64,000 nucleotides of DNA from Anthracocystis setariae (lineage: Eukaryota > Basidiomycota > Ustilaginomycetes > Ustilaginales > Ustilaginaceae): positions 744,001 through 808,000 of the forward strand of contig CAKMXJ010000006.1 of the NCBI GenBank assembly GCA_928724745.1. The letters are read 5' to 3'. Shown here in pieces: positions 38,802 through 48,541 of the stretch (position 1 is the first letter of the stretch; each line of letters starts with the position of its first letter). The notes under the pieces were generated by a model. The model saw only the letters and a list, made by a program, of their open reading frames with translations. It searched no databases and was not told the origin of the DNA. The position numbers were made by a program, and so were the translations under genes.

Positions 38802-41800
38802 TTAGGACGAAGCGGAGAGATCGCTCATCTCATCATCACTATCGACGGTGTCGAGATCCACGTCGATCTGTTCTCCAAACGTCTTCACCTCACCGTCCCC
38901 CTCCCCCTCGCTCTCCTCGGACGCGACCCCGAGCAGCGTATCCATGGCCTGTAGCGCATACTCGACCATACTCGCCTCGATCAGCACTCGATCCGCCCTC
39001 TCCCAATGTCTCTGCGTATACGGTAGCAAACCCTCCACCAACGTGACCAAATCCACATTGCGCTCCTTCTCGATCCTCGTCTGCCTCGCTCTCTCCTTGT
39101 CGCTCTTGCGGCCGACGATGCCCAGCTCCTCGTTCTCGAGTCGCTCGGCAAGCGCGGCGCGGTGCGTCTTGGTGGACGATTCGAACATGTCGATCAAGCG
39201 CGCGGCCGAGTGCGTGGAGAGGATGGCGTGGAGCAGGGTTTGTGCGATCGGAGAGGTGCGCGTGGACGTGTTCCAGTCTCGGATGTAGACGAGGAGTTGG
39301 ATGAGTTGCGGGGCGGGCAGGGTGGCGATGATCGAATCGACCGAGGCGAGGCCGGTGATCGAGTTGGCATCGAGACTGCTTTCCGCACTGGTGGAGGTGA
39401 CTCCGTTGATGGGGTTGGATTTCCTCGCGGCTTTCCGGTTGGGGCGGATACCTGCATTGACCAGCGCCGCGTCCTCCGCAAAAGCCAGCACATCCCCCTC
39501 CTCCGCCTCCTCATCATCATCATCATCATCGAGGGATAGCGCCGAGGCGAGCAAGCCATTCGAGACACCCGCGCCCGCCGCTTCCGGCCTGTTGAGAGCC
39601 ACATGCGTAAACAACCCCAACAACCTCCTCGGCTGGCCCATCTGCAATGCCAACCCAATCGCCGTCCTCCAATCCCTCGTCGTCACCACATTGCCGAACT
39701 GCTGCTCCAACCTCACCTCCTCCTCCCTCTCCACGCGCTTCTCCTCCTCCTCCTCGCGACTCCGATCCTGCCACACCACCATGCGTCCATCGGCAGAAGC
39801 ACTGACCAACCACCCCTCGCGCCTTGCCACCACCATCGACCAGATCTTATCCTCGGCCGCATCCAGCGTAAACGCACACTCCTCATCTGCAAGATTCCAC
39901 ACCTTGACCAACCCATCCGCCGCACACGACGCCAATTGCATCCCAGCCGACAGGAACGACAGCTTCAGCACCGAATTCGTGTGGCCCTCAAACAGCTTGA
40001 TGCTGCTGAACGTCTTTAGGGACCACAGACGCACGGTCTTATCGCCAGACGATGTGGCAAGCGCCAGGTCGACGGGCGAAAAGCGACACGCCCACACCCC
40101 GCGCTTGTGGCCCTTGAGCGTCGCCAGTGTCGTCAACCTTGCGCTGGCGGCCGCATTGTGCTTGGCCGAGGCCGGGGTGAAGGCGAGCGAGAACACTTTG
40201 GCGGTACGATCCTGCGAGCCTGTGGCGACCATGGCGTTGTTGGGCGCGACGTCGAGACAGTTGATGTCCTTGTCGTGCACGCGCTGCGTGGTGAGCGATT
40301 TGAGCGCGAGTGGCGTCGAGATCTTGGTGGTGGAGGAGGACGAGAAGAGGAGCGCGTTGAGCGGGGCGAGGTCCCAGATCTTGACGGTGCGGTCTTGAGA
40401 TGCGGTGACGAGGAAGGGTGCACCGGGAGCACCAGGGGCAGAGGCACGACGAGCAAATGCGATCGAACCGACCGACTCGGCGTGACCTTCGCAGATTGCC
40501 ACACACACCCACTCCCCCTTGCCTCCCTCAGTATCGTCGGAAGGAGCATGGCGGGAGAGCTTCTTGCCCACATCGTTCCCCACGTCAGGTTCAGTGGCAG
40601 AGGAGAGACGCGAGGTGGGGATCCATGCCCAGATTCGAACGGTGCGGTCTTTGGCGCCCGACGCAAGCAGACGCAGATCGGGCGAACGGTCCAGACACAA
40701 CACGATGTCCGTATGTCCCGCTAGCAGCTCGGCGGTGGTCTCCTGCTCGGCATCGTCATTGGCACTGAGAGTGTATACTCGGAGCGAGCGCGAGTTGGTG
40801 GCAACCGCCAAATGAGTCTCGTCGCCATCGCCGCTGTGCGACAGCAGCGCGAGATCCACGATCTCGTCGTTAAATCCAATCAACTGCCTCTCCTTCTCCA
40901 ACACGTTCTCCCTGTCCAGAGAACGGATGACGATGTTCTGGTCCGCGTGGACCGAGACGATGCTACCGGAGATGAGATGGACAGCGTTGATGGCGCGCGT
41001 CTCCTCCTCTTCGGCGTCGAGGTCGTCGATCGACTTGCCGGCAGCGAGGGCACGTTTCTTGCGATCGTGTTTGGCTCGGATGACGAGTCGTTCGTTGAAC
41101 GATTTGGGCTGCTTGGCGATGATGGTAGAGGTATTGACGTCCCAGAGTCTGATTTCGCCGTCACTTCCACCGGTCCAGATTACATGCTGAGAATCGCCAG
41201 TCGAAATTGAGCCGGGAGGGAGGAAGCCAACGGATTCGATGCCTTCGTTGGCACTAAGCGTTTCGGCCTGCTTCCACCCACCTATCGGCTTGGCTGGTGG
41301 CATACGCCACACGACCAACGTGCGGTCTCTGGATCCACTAACAATCGTATTGCCATCCTCAGTTACGGCGATACCTCGCACAACCGAATCATGTCCCGCC
41401 AGCGTAGCGATAGGCTTGTGCAACTCGGCTGGGTTATTGAGGTCCCATACACGGACTTTGCCATCGACGGATCCGGTGAGGAGATGGATGGACCGTTGCG
41501 CTTCGCGATCTGCTGATTTGTTCTTCTTATTCTTTTTCGTCGGGCTGGAAGAGGACGAAGCGGGAGGCAGGTTCCACGCAAGTGCAGAGACGACACCTGC
41601 ATGACCCTTGAAGGCATGCGTGCAGAAACCGCCTTCAACATCCCACACCTTGGCTACACCATCCGACCCACCGGTAGCAAGCAGAGTGCTGGTCGGGTCA
41701 ACACTCATCAGATTGACCTGGCTGAGGTGCGACTTGGGGATGGTCCGAACAAGCTTGCATTCCGGTAAGCTGAATACTCTGAGGGAGAGAGAGCGGGACG

Positions 41801-42149
41801 CGATGATGAGATGTGAGCCATTTGGAGTGACGGCTAGCGCAGTGACCTCTTCGGTGTCGCCCTCGATTTTCTGCAAGACGTTGCCCGAGGCGACATCGAC
41901 TACTGCTACGTCCTCGTTGAGCGTGGCGAAAAGCAGCTGACCATCGGGAGTGATCGCGGTGGCTCCCCCGGTGTAGAAAGGTTCGAAGGTACGACGCTTC
42001 TTGTACGACGTTTTGAGTCGGTTGGGCGGAGATTGGGTCGATGCTGTGGGTGCGGCTGAGGTGGAGGCGGAAGCAGAAGCAGAAGCTTGCTGTTGAGCCG
42101 CGAGCAGTTGGGCGACTTGTTCCGGGGTGAGGACTTGCGCGTCGGCCAT
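38802..42149 (-). CDS. UTP13: U3 snoRNP / SSU processome WD40 protein Utp13
   Basis: WD40 component of the UTP-B subcomplex of the small-subunit processome, acting in early 18S pre-rRNA processing in the nucleolus (human homologue TBL3). The product has 1115 residues. After an Ala/Ser-rich start, KKRRTFEPFYTGG opens a double beta-propeller of WD repeats across about residues 40-750 (for example VAKVWDVEGGF, KVRVWDLNNP, TVRIWAWIPT, TVKIWDLAPL, TVRLWSLKTF, MVVWQDRS). A helical Utp13 C-terminal domain follows (about 770-1030; DWRTAIGLALQMGQPRRLLGL) with an acidic tail. The extra length over yeast Utp13 (817 residues) is mostly in acidic and Ser-rich inserts between blades and the tail. No introns. 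Divergent from the carboxypeptidase gene. Confidence 0.94.
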   Translation of the reverse strand: MADAQVLTPEQVAQLLAAQQQASASASASTSAAPTASTQSPPNRLKTSYKKRRTFEPFYTGGATAITPDGQLLFATLNEDVAVVDVASGNVLQKIEGDTEEVTALAVTPNGSHLIIASRSLSLRVFSLPECKLVRTIPKSHLSQVNLMSVDPTSTLLATGGSDGVAKVWDVEGGFCTHAFKGHAGVVSALAWNLPPASSSSSPTKKNKKNKSADREAQRSIHLLTGSVDGKVRVWDLNNPAELHKPIATLAGHDSVVRGIAVTEDGNTIVSGSRDRTLVVWRMPPAKPIGGWKQAETLSANEGIESVGFLPPGSISTGDSQHVIWTGGSDGEIRLWDVNTSTIIAKQPKSFNERLVIRAKHDRKKRALAAGKSIDDLDAEEEETRAINAVHLISGSIVSVHADQNIVIRSLDRENVLEKERQLIGFNDEIVDLALLSHSGDGDETHLAVATNSRSLRVYTLSANDDAEQETTAELLAGHTDIVLCLDRSPDLRLLASGAKDRTVRIWAWIPTSRLSSATEPDVGNDVGKKLSRHAPSDDTEGGKGEWVCVAICEGHAESVGSIAFARRASAPGAPGAPFLVTASQDRTVKIWDLAPLNALLFSSSSTTKISTPLALKSLTTQRVHDKDINCLDVAPNNAMVATGSQDRTAKVFSLAFTPASAKHNAAASARLTTLATLKGHKRGVWACRFSPVDLALATSSGDKTVRLWSLKTFSSIKLFEGHTNSVLKLSFLSAGMQLASCAADGLVKVWNLADEECAFTLDAAEDKIWSMVVARREGWLVSASADGRMVVWQDRSREEEEEKRVEREEEVRLEQQFGNVVTTRDWRTAIGLALQMGQPRRLLGLFTHVALNRPEAAGAGVSNGLLASALSLDDDDDDEEAEEGDVLAFAEDAALVNAGIRPNRKAARKSNPINGVTSTSAESSLDANSITGLASVDSIIATLPAPQLIQLLVYIRDWNTSTRTSPIAQTLLHAILSTHSAARLIDMFESSTKTHRAALAERLENEELGIVGRKSDKERARQTRIEKERNVDLVTLVEGLLPYTQRHWERADRVLIEASMVEYALQAMDTLLGVASEESEGEGDGEVKTFGEQIDVDLDTVDSDDEMSDLSASS

Positions 42150-42332
42150 CTTGTTGGTATGGACGATGCTGTTCTGCGCCGATGCAAGGTCGAGCCAAGG
42201 TGTTGGAAGAAAGGATGTTGAGAGAGTGGCTTTTAGGGTGTCAGTGAATGAAAGGTGTCACTGTACTACTACACTGAGCATTTCTTCTTGTTTGTGTGCT
42301 TCTCCGCCCAAAATTCCACAATTTTTGCCTTT

Positions 42333-42337
<5 letters not shown>

Positions 42338-42368
<31 letters not shown>
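42338..42368. repeat. Poly-T homopolymer, 31 bp
   Basis: Uninterrupted T run on the plus strand, about 230 bp before the carboxypeptidase start. Confidence 0.95.
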
Positions 42369-42371
<3 letters not shown>

Positions 42372-42517
42372 CACACACCGCCAAAAGCTGTTGACCGAAA
42401 TCCGAGATCTGTCCCAAACCGCATCCATTTTATCCCGGCCGAAATAACAGAGAAATGCTTACTCCACTCGGAAATTCCGACTGTCACACGACGGCTTACA
42501 GAACTCTGCATCCAAAA

Positions 42518-42520
<3 letters not shown>

Positions 42521-42551
<31 letters not shown>
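42521..42551. repeat. (TC)n microsatellite
   Basis: About 15 TC units, ending 43 bp before the carboxypeptidase ATG, probably in its core promoter or 5' UTR. Confidence 0.95.
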
Positions 42552-42554
<3 letters not shown>

Positions 42555-42594
42555 AACCATCACCTCTTATCACTTTGCTGTGGGCCACCCCAAC

Positions 42595-44334
42595 ATGCGC
42601 AGCATATTCATCGCTGCGGGCTTCATCGCCCTCAGTGCAGGCGCATTGGCACAGTATCAGTATCAGCATCAGCAAGCATTTTCTCTACCCGCCGTAAGCG
42701 ACCCAATCACCTTCTCGTCCTCATCGCATCAACAAGCCAACTTCAGCGGACATCAAGTGGTCAGATTCAGCACAGCCACACAACAACAACATCGCGCTCT
42801 GCTTTCACACGCTCACCAACTTGGTCTCGATGTCTGGGCTGCTCATCAAGCCGACGCTTGCAATGACAATAGTGAAGAACAGCAGTTTGGATGTGTCGAT
42901 ATTCACCTTGCTGCAAATATCCACGATGAATATCCCTCACGGCCATCTGTGGAATGTGTAGATGAGGCGTGCTCCATGGATTACATGACGTTGCTCATGC
43001 AGCCATTCCCAGAGAATCTCAAGTCCACCGTTTTGATTGACGACCTCGAAGCCGTCATTGCTGCCCAGAAGCGCATTCGGGTTGACACCGAGGATCAACG
43101 TCAAACGCACATCGAGCTGATCAAGAACCGTGCTTGGTACAAGGACTACCATACCTTTGACGAGATCGATGCGTACATCAAGATGCTCGAGCAAGCGTAT
43201 CCTGATCATGCAAGCGTGGTCGAGCTTGGCAAGACGCATGAGGGAAGGCCGATTTTGGCACTCAAGATCTCACAGAATCTCACCGCTCCTCAACCTCCCC
43301 CGACGGAACCTCAACCTGACCCAGAACCAGAGCCGCAACCTGATCCACCCAGCAACGCCACCTCGTCATCCACCTCGACTGGAAAGCGAAAGCTCGGCAT
43401 CGTCATTACCGGTGGTCAGCATGCAAGGGAATGGATTTCGACCGCGTCTTCGCTCTACTTTGCCTCGGAACTTCTGCGCACCGCTTTGGGCAACCCCACT
43501 TCCACCCCTAACGTAGCTTTCGGAACTGCCCATCTCGAAGAGGACGAAGAGGACGACCACGTCGACATGCTTCGCAGAGGAAAGAAAGGGCGCAAGGGTC
43601 GCAAGAAGAAATCCACCAAACCGTGGACCAAGAAGCAAGCGCAGCACCTCCTTGAGACGTTCGAGATCACCGTGATACCCGTGTCCAACCCGGACGGCTA
43701 TGTGTATTCGTGGGATCACAACCGTATGTGGCGCAAGAACCGGCAGCCCAACCGCTTCCCCGGCGGGCTCTTCTGCAAGGGGGTCGATATCAACCGCAAC
43801 TACGGGTTTGCGTTTACCAACTCGTTCAGTCCATGTAGCGAGATGTATGCTGGCTCAGCTGCGTTTAGTGCGGCGGAGAGCAAGGCGATCGGTTCGTATC
43901 TGCAGGATACGGCGAACAATGTGCATGGGTATTTCGACCTGCATTCGTATGGTCAGTTGATGATGTATCCGTTCTCGTATTCGTGCGACGAGCCGGTGGC
44001 GGATGAGGAGGATCTGCTTGAAGTTTCGCTCGGCGCCATCTCGGCGTTGAAGCAGATGCATGCCAGACAGTATAATGCCGGTAAGATTTGTCAGGTTTAT
44101 GCTCAGGGTGGCGGGAATGCTGTGGATTGGAGTTATGCTAGTACGAGTACGGTGGTGGGGAGCGGTGGTGGCGCGGTGAAGCGGCCAATCAAGTGGAGTT
44201 TCGCAATAGAGCTCAGGGATGGTGGCACGTACGGGTTCTTGTTGCCAAAGGAACAGATCGTACCCGCAAGTGAAGAGGTCTCAGCTGCCTTAGCGTACAT
44301 GCTCTCCTTCGTCGCTAAAAAGTACTCCCGTTAA
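42595..44334 (+). CDS. Secreted metallocarboxypeptidase, M14 (A/B) family
   Basis: Zinc exopeptidase that removes C-terminal residues. The ATG at 42595 gives 579 residues with a clear signal peptide (MRSIFIAAGFIALSAGALAQ), a propeptide region to about 165, and a peptidase domain. Zinc ligands are His276 and Glu279 (GGQHAREW) and His450 (DLHSYGQ); the general base is Glu539 in FAIELRDGGTYGFLLP. That Glu separates it from the inactive fungal Ecm14 family, where Lys replaces it. Substrate-binding NRNYGF is present. Two insertions are unusual: a Pro/Glu-rich stretch (about 235-262) and an acidic-then-basic stretch (about 310-343; EEDEEDD, then KKGRKGRKKK) with possible dibasic processing sites. 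No introns. It probably acts extracellularly or in the vacuole. Confidence 0.92.
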   Translation: MRSIFIAAGFIALSAGALAQYQYQHQQAFSLPAVSDPITFSSSSHQQANFSGHQVVRFSTATQQQHRALLSHAHQLGLDVWAAHQADACNDNSEEQQFGCVDIHLAANIHDEYPSRPSVECVDEACSMDYMTLLMQPFPENLKSTVLIDDLEAVIAAQKRIRVDTEDQRQTHIELIKNRAWYKDYHTFDEIDAYIKMLEQAYPDHASVVELGKTHEGRPILALKISQNLTAPQPPPTEPQPDPEPEPQPDPPSNATSSSTSTGKRKLGIVITGGQHAREWISTASSLYFASELLRTALGNPTSTPNVAFGTAHLEEDEEDDHVDMLRRGKKGRKGRKKKSTKPWTKKQAQHLLETFEITVIPVSNPDGYVYSWDHNRMWRKNRQPNRFPGGLFCKGVDINRNYGFAFTNSFSPCSEMYAGSAAFSAAESKAIGSYLQDTANNVHGYFDLHSYGQLMMYPFSYSCDEPVADEEDLLEVSLGAISALKQMHARQYNAGKICQVYAQGGGNAVDWSYASTSTVVGSGGGAVKRPIKWSFAIELRDGGTYGFLLPKEQIVPASEEVSAALAYMLSFVAKKYSR

Positions 44335-44472
44335 GTTAGCACATCCATCTCGCACACAAAATCACAAAGGTTAGCAGCAGCAAGCGGGAATCGTTATTTT
44401 TTTTTATGGTCTATCCCCCGACACATGGCGATCGAGCGTGACTCTACAGCGGGGGGGAGGGGTTTTTTTTTT

Positions 44473-47400
44473 TTAAATGTTGGAGAACGTGAACGAAGGC
44501 AGACCCGGTTCGGCGGTCTCAAGCAGCTTTGAATCGATATCAAGATGCGCGTAGCTGTCCTTGTCCTCGATCTGATAGATGTGAATGTTCTTGAACCCCA
44601 TCGTCTTCTTGAGATACCCACTGGCAGCATTGAGCGTCTCGACCTCGTTGAAGGGGAGCAATCTATTGAACGCGACGTGGCTACCAAAGTCAGCAATGCG
44701 CTTCTTGAACGTGACGATAAAGTTCATCACCTTCTTATCCTTCAACATGCCCTCCTTGGCCAGCACCTCTCGGATCGCCTTATCGTCAAACGCGCCCGTC
44801 TGCTCGTCGTAGTACATCTGCACCACCGACACGCACTTGTCCTGCCACTCGGGGAAGTTCTTGGCAACAAACATCGTACACTCCTTCGGCGCACGCTCAT
44901 TATACTTAGCCGTCGCACCCGGCGCCGGTACATTCTTACCCTTCGCCTTCTTGGTAAGCAGAATCTCGGCATCACGTACCGTCTTCACCGTCCCAGACAC
45001 ATACGCGAGCGCCTCGGTGACCGAGTTATCCACCGCCGCCGAAGCCTGCGGCCACCTCGCGGTCTGAATCGAACTCGTCTCGCCCAGGAACTTCCTCCAC
45101 ACATGCTCGGCAAAGTGCGGCGCGATCGGCGTAATCAGCAACGCCTGCGTCCGAATCCATCGCAGCACCAGCTCCTCATGCATCCCAATATCCGACGTCG
45201 CCTCGCGATACAGATCGCGCGCACTCTGCAGCTCGTAGAACCCAAACTTGGTCGCATCCTTGTACAGCGCCTTTTCGTACGCCTCGTTGGTGAGCTGCGT
45301 CAGGTTGTTCAGCTGGTTCTCAAACGAACGGTCCCAGAACGAATCCTTGGCTCCCGAACGCAGCTTGCTCTTGTTCGCCACCACCTCACCGCACCACTCG
45401 ATCAGCGTGTGCAGACGCAGAATGTTGGCGTTCGCCGTCTTCTCCTCAAAGTTGGCATCCTCGATACCGTCGCCCGCATCGGCGAGCGATAGACGCGTAG
45501 CATCCGCACCGAACTTCTCCACCGACTGGCGCAGCGACAGCGAGTTGCCCGTCGACTTGGACATCTTCTTGCCGTTCAGCATCAGGTGTCCGTTGGCCCT
45601 CATCGCTCGCGGCCAGTGCTCTTCCGGGAACAGCGCCGAGTGCACGTACACGCAGAACGTCAGATGATTCGGGATCAGATCCTTTCCAGACGATCGCAGA
45701 TCCATCGGGTAGAAGTAGCGGAATTCGCGACGCAGCACCTCGGCCTTCTCCTTAGGGATGGTGGTATCAGCAGGATAAGCGCCATCACCGAGGATGTAGT
45801 CCCAAACCTCGTCAGTCATCTCCTCGGCCTTGATGCCGATCGGACCCACTTTGCTGCCGTCGGCCACACCGCCCTGGAGGTGGTGCGCAATGGTGTAGTA
45901 CGACATGTAGATGGTCGAGTCCGACAGCGACTCCACCAGGTACTGAGGATCCCAAGGAAGCTTGGAACCCAGACCGTACGAGCGAGCACAAGCCCACTGC
46001 TTGAGCCAGTCGATGGTGCCCTCGAACGCGTTTTTGACCTCAGGCCCAAACGTGTTCATCTGGGCCACCAGCTTGCTGGCCTTGGCCTTCCAAGACTCCT
46101 CACCATAGTCCATGTACCACTGGTCGCACAGAGCAACCACACACTCATCCGCGGATCGCGAGATGACCTTACCCTCAGGCTCCGCATAAGCGAACGCGAG
46201 CTTGGCCTTGATCATCTCGTCGCGCACCTTGTTCTTGGCTTCCTGAACGGGCTCGCCCTTGAACGAGCCGACGAGCATGGTACCGTTGTAGAAGCCCTCC
46301 TTGTAGGCGAGCTCCTTAGCCTCAGCAAGCTGGTTCTTGTCCTTGGCCGACTGGATCTTGAGCTGCTTGACGAGCGTCTCGGCGGTCATGTCACCGTAAG
46401 CGGGGGTGCGGATGACTGGAATGGGCTCAAAGGCGGCCCACTGCGGATCGATCTTGAAATACTCGGCCTTCTTGCGCAGGTCCATGAGCGTAGCGTAGTC
46501 ATCAGGCGAGTCGGAAGGCACCGACGTCACCACACCAGTGCCCTTGGTGGCAAGCACAGTCTCCATGGGAAGAACATACACCTCGGGGTACAGACCGAAG
46601 GGCGCCTTGATCTTGGTACCGATGAGCTGCGAACCCTTGACGGTAGCGAGCGCCTTGACGAGCCCACGTTCCTTGGTGATGCCCTGGAACGCCATGTTGC
46701 GCGCAGCCCGCTCGGTGCAAATGTAGACATCGGTGTCATTGATCTCGAAAGCGCCATACTCGATCGAGGGACCCACATAGCAGTTGGTCTGACCATACAT
46801 GGTCTCGGGACGCAGAGTCGCGGCGACAAAGTAGACGTTCTTTCCCTGGAGCTTGGCGTCCAGCTCGGGAGCGGCCAGAGCACCCCACTGGACGAGCTCC
46901 ATCTTGAGACCAGTGTACTCCTGAGGTCCCACGCCTTCACCGTCGGAACGGTCGTGGTCCATGCACGGCTGACCGTCCTTGGGCGAGTAGATGGTGTAAC
47001 GCTCGCCGAACTTGATCTTGTCCATGGCGTGCAGCTTATTCATCTGCCATCGCACAAAGCTGTCGTAGTAAGGGTTGACGTCGGTGGTGATGAACGCGCG
47101 GCGCCAGTCGATTCGGGAACCAAACGCGGTGCAGTCGGCCTTGGCGATCGGAGGGAAGTAGCTGAGCCAGTAGTTGGGGTCGGCGAAATGCTTGATCTCC
47201 TCCTTGGGCACTCCCGAGTTGAGCATGATCTGGAACTGGTACTTGAGCCCGGTATCCTTACCAGCGAGCTTACCCTTGGTAGCCTTGGCGACGTTGGTCT
47301 TTGTGACGCTCGAGGTGTTTTCGGTGGGTGCTGGTGGTTCCGGGGTATCGTCCTCCTCCGCCGCCGGATCCTTGTAACCCGAAAAGTCCTCGCCGAACAG

Positions 47401-47796
47401 CTCGATCTCGCGCACGAGCTTGTCAGCCGAAGCACGGATAGGCATGCCAGTGCAGTGGAACGCCCATGGGAAAAGAGCACGCTTGCCCTGCATACGCTCA
47501 TACCCGGCGGCGAACTCGACCTTGGACAGAGTGAACGCGTGACCCAGATGGAGGGCGCCGTTCATGTACGCATACGGGATGGTGGCGAACCATTTGGGAT
47601 ACTTTGCACGCACCTGCTCTGGCGTCATATCCACGAGGCCGTCATCCTGCGTAGGGGCGTCGACGTCGAAGACGTGCTCCTGGGCCCAGAAGCTCTGCGA
47701 CTCCTTTTCAAGTTTTTGGAGGAAGTCACGCTTGGCGGTGTTTTCGAGCTGGATGGGGCCGCCGCCGGCATCCTTGGCAGCATCTTTGGGAGGCAT
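44473..47796 (-). CDS. CDC60: Leucyl-tRNA synthetase, cytosolic
   Basis: Class I synthetase charging tRNA-Leu; in budding yeast it also reports leucine to TORC1. The start at MPPKDAAK (47796) gives 1107 residues, near the usual 1090, and aligns with the family N-terminus (IQLENTAKRDFLQKLEKE). HIGH motif: YMNGALHLGHAF at about 79-86. The large CP1 editing insert follows. KMSKS is at 744-748, followed by the anticodon-binding helical domain and the eukaryote-type C-terminal extension. The frame stays open upstream with a further in-frame ATG at 48078 (MDSEDPSTPPQQ) that would add 94 residues; family length argues against it as the main start. A T-rich run directly follows the stop codon. Divergent from MED12. 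Confidence 0.95.
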   Translation of the reverse strand: MPPKDAAKDAGGGPIQLENTAKRDFLQKLEKESQSFWAQEHVFDVDAPTQDDGLVDMTPEQVRAKYPKWFATIPYAYMNGALHLGHAFTLSKVEFAAGYERMQGKRALFPWAFHCTGMPIRASADKLVREIELFGEDFSGYKDPAAEEDDTPEPPAPTENTSSVTKTNVAKATKGKLAGKDTGLKYQFQIMLNSGVPKEEIKHFADPNYWLSYFPPIAKADCTAFGSRIDWRRAFITTDVNPYYDSFVRWQMNKLHAMDKIKFGERYTIYSPKDGQPCMDHDRSDGEGVGPQEYTGLKMELVQWGALAAPELDAKLQGKNVYFVAATLRPETMYGQTNCYVGPSIEYGAFEINDTDVYICTERAARNMAFQGITKERGLVKALATVKGSQLIGTKIKAPFGLYPEVYVLPMETVLATKGTGVVTSVPSDSPDDYATLMDLRKKAEYFKIDPQWAAFEPIPVIRTPAYGDMTAETLVKQLKIQSAKDKNQLAEAKELAYKEGFYNGTMLVGSFKGEPVQEAKNKVRDEMIKAKLAFAYAEPEGKVISRSADECVVALCDQWYMDYGEESWKAKASKLVAQMNTFGPEVKNAFEGTIDWLKQWACARSYGLGSKLPWDPQYLVESLSDSTIYMSYYTIAHHLQGGVADGSKVGPIGIKAEEMTDEVWDYILGDGAYPADTTIPKEKAEVLRREFRYFYPMDLRSSGKDLIPNHLTFCVYVHSALFPEEHWPRAMRANGHLMLNGKKMSKSTGNSLSLRQSVEKFGADATRLSLADAGDGIEDANFEEKTANANILRLHTLIEWCGEVVANKSKLRSGAKDSFWDRSFENQLNNLTQLTNEAYEKALYKDATKFGFYELQSARDLYREATSDIGMHEELVLRWIRTQALLITPIAPHFAEHVWRKFLGETSSIQTARWPQASAAVDNSVTEALAYVSGTVKTVRDAEILLTKKAKGKNVPAPGATAKYNERAPKECTMFVAKNFPEWQDKCVSVVQMYYDEQTGAFDDKAIREVLAKEGMLKDKKVMNFIVTFKKRIADFGSHVAFNRLLPFNEVETLNAASGYLKKTMGFKNIHIYQIEDKDSYAHLDIDSKLLETAEPGLPSFTFSNI

Positions 47797-48541
47797 GGTG
47801 AAGTTGGCGTTGAATCTCTTTGGTACCGAGAAGGGCGAGGGTGATGGGAACAGCAGAGGTGAGGTTGGGAAAGGCCCTGGACGCGGCTTCAGGGCCAGAG
47901 ATCGGAAGAAGCGAAGAGTCGTCGTGGTGCCGCACCCAACTGAGTTTACCAGACTGAAAACGAGCTGGCTTTGTCGTTCGTTGAGATGTGTGTGATGTGC
48001 GCCGTGGAGTGTGGCGTGGGAGGATGGTGATAGAGAGGAGAGTTGTTGGGGTGGTGTCGACGGATCTTCCGAATCCATTTTTGGAGCCCACCCGCTCAGC
48101 CGAAATCTCGTGTGTGTGCCGCAGGATCGAGTCAAAAGTCGAGTCAAAAATTAATACATAGCGCAAGCACTTTGCATTCGCACGAGACAACTCTAAAGTG
48201 ACACTTGGGTCGTGTGTCGCTCTCGGTCCGTGTTGAACCCTGAAAGTTGGTGTGGAGTAGTTACTCTCCTGCCCAGCAGCGTCAATCCATGCGTCAACTC
48301 TAACCCGGAACCGTTCCGATCCTTCTTTGTTTCATTCCAGCATAGACTTGATCATCAGCATACCGACAGAACCCCACCGTACGGCTGAGGATCTGCTATA
48401 TCCAATCCACCAGCTGAAATTCGGAGTCAGCACACCCTTGCTATCACACTCGAACCCGACCCGCATCATGCTTTGCTAACCTGTCACTCCACCCGCGCTT
48501 CGGCGTCTCCTATCCAACAGACTACCGAGCATCTTACTGTG
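47797..48541. promoter_or_regulatory. Divergent promoter region, LeuRS / MED12
   Basis: The LeuRS half (47797-48078) is open in the LeuRS frame and could be a coding extension or leader. The rest should hold both promoters. No repeats or recognised sites stand out. Confidence 0.5.

Larger units (their letters stand above)
42150..42594. promoter_or_regulatory. Divergent promoter region, UTP13 / carboxypeptidase
   Basis: Holds T31 (42338-42368) and a TC repeat (42521-42551), making the sequence just upstream of the carboxypeptidase start strongly pyrimidine-rich on its coding strand. An ACTGTACT copy of the recurrent palindrome is at about 42258. Confidence 0.6.

Noticed and set aside
45586..47844. 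752-codon plus-strand frame opposite LeuRS
   Set aside because: Antisense of the conserved LeuRS; Val/Leu/Arg-rich with no domain; begins and ends without gene-like signals.
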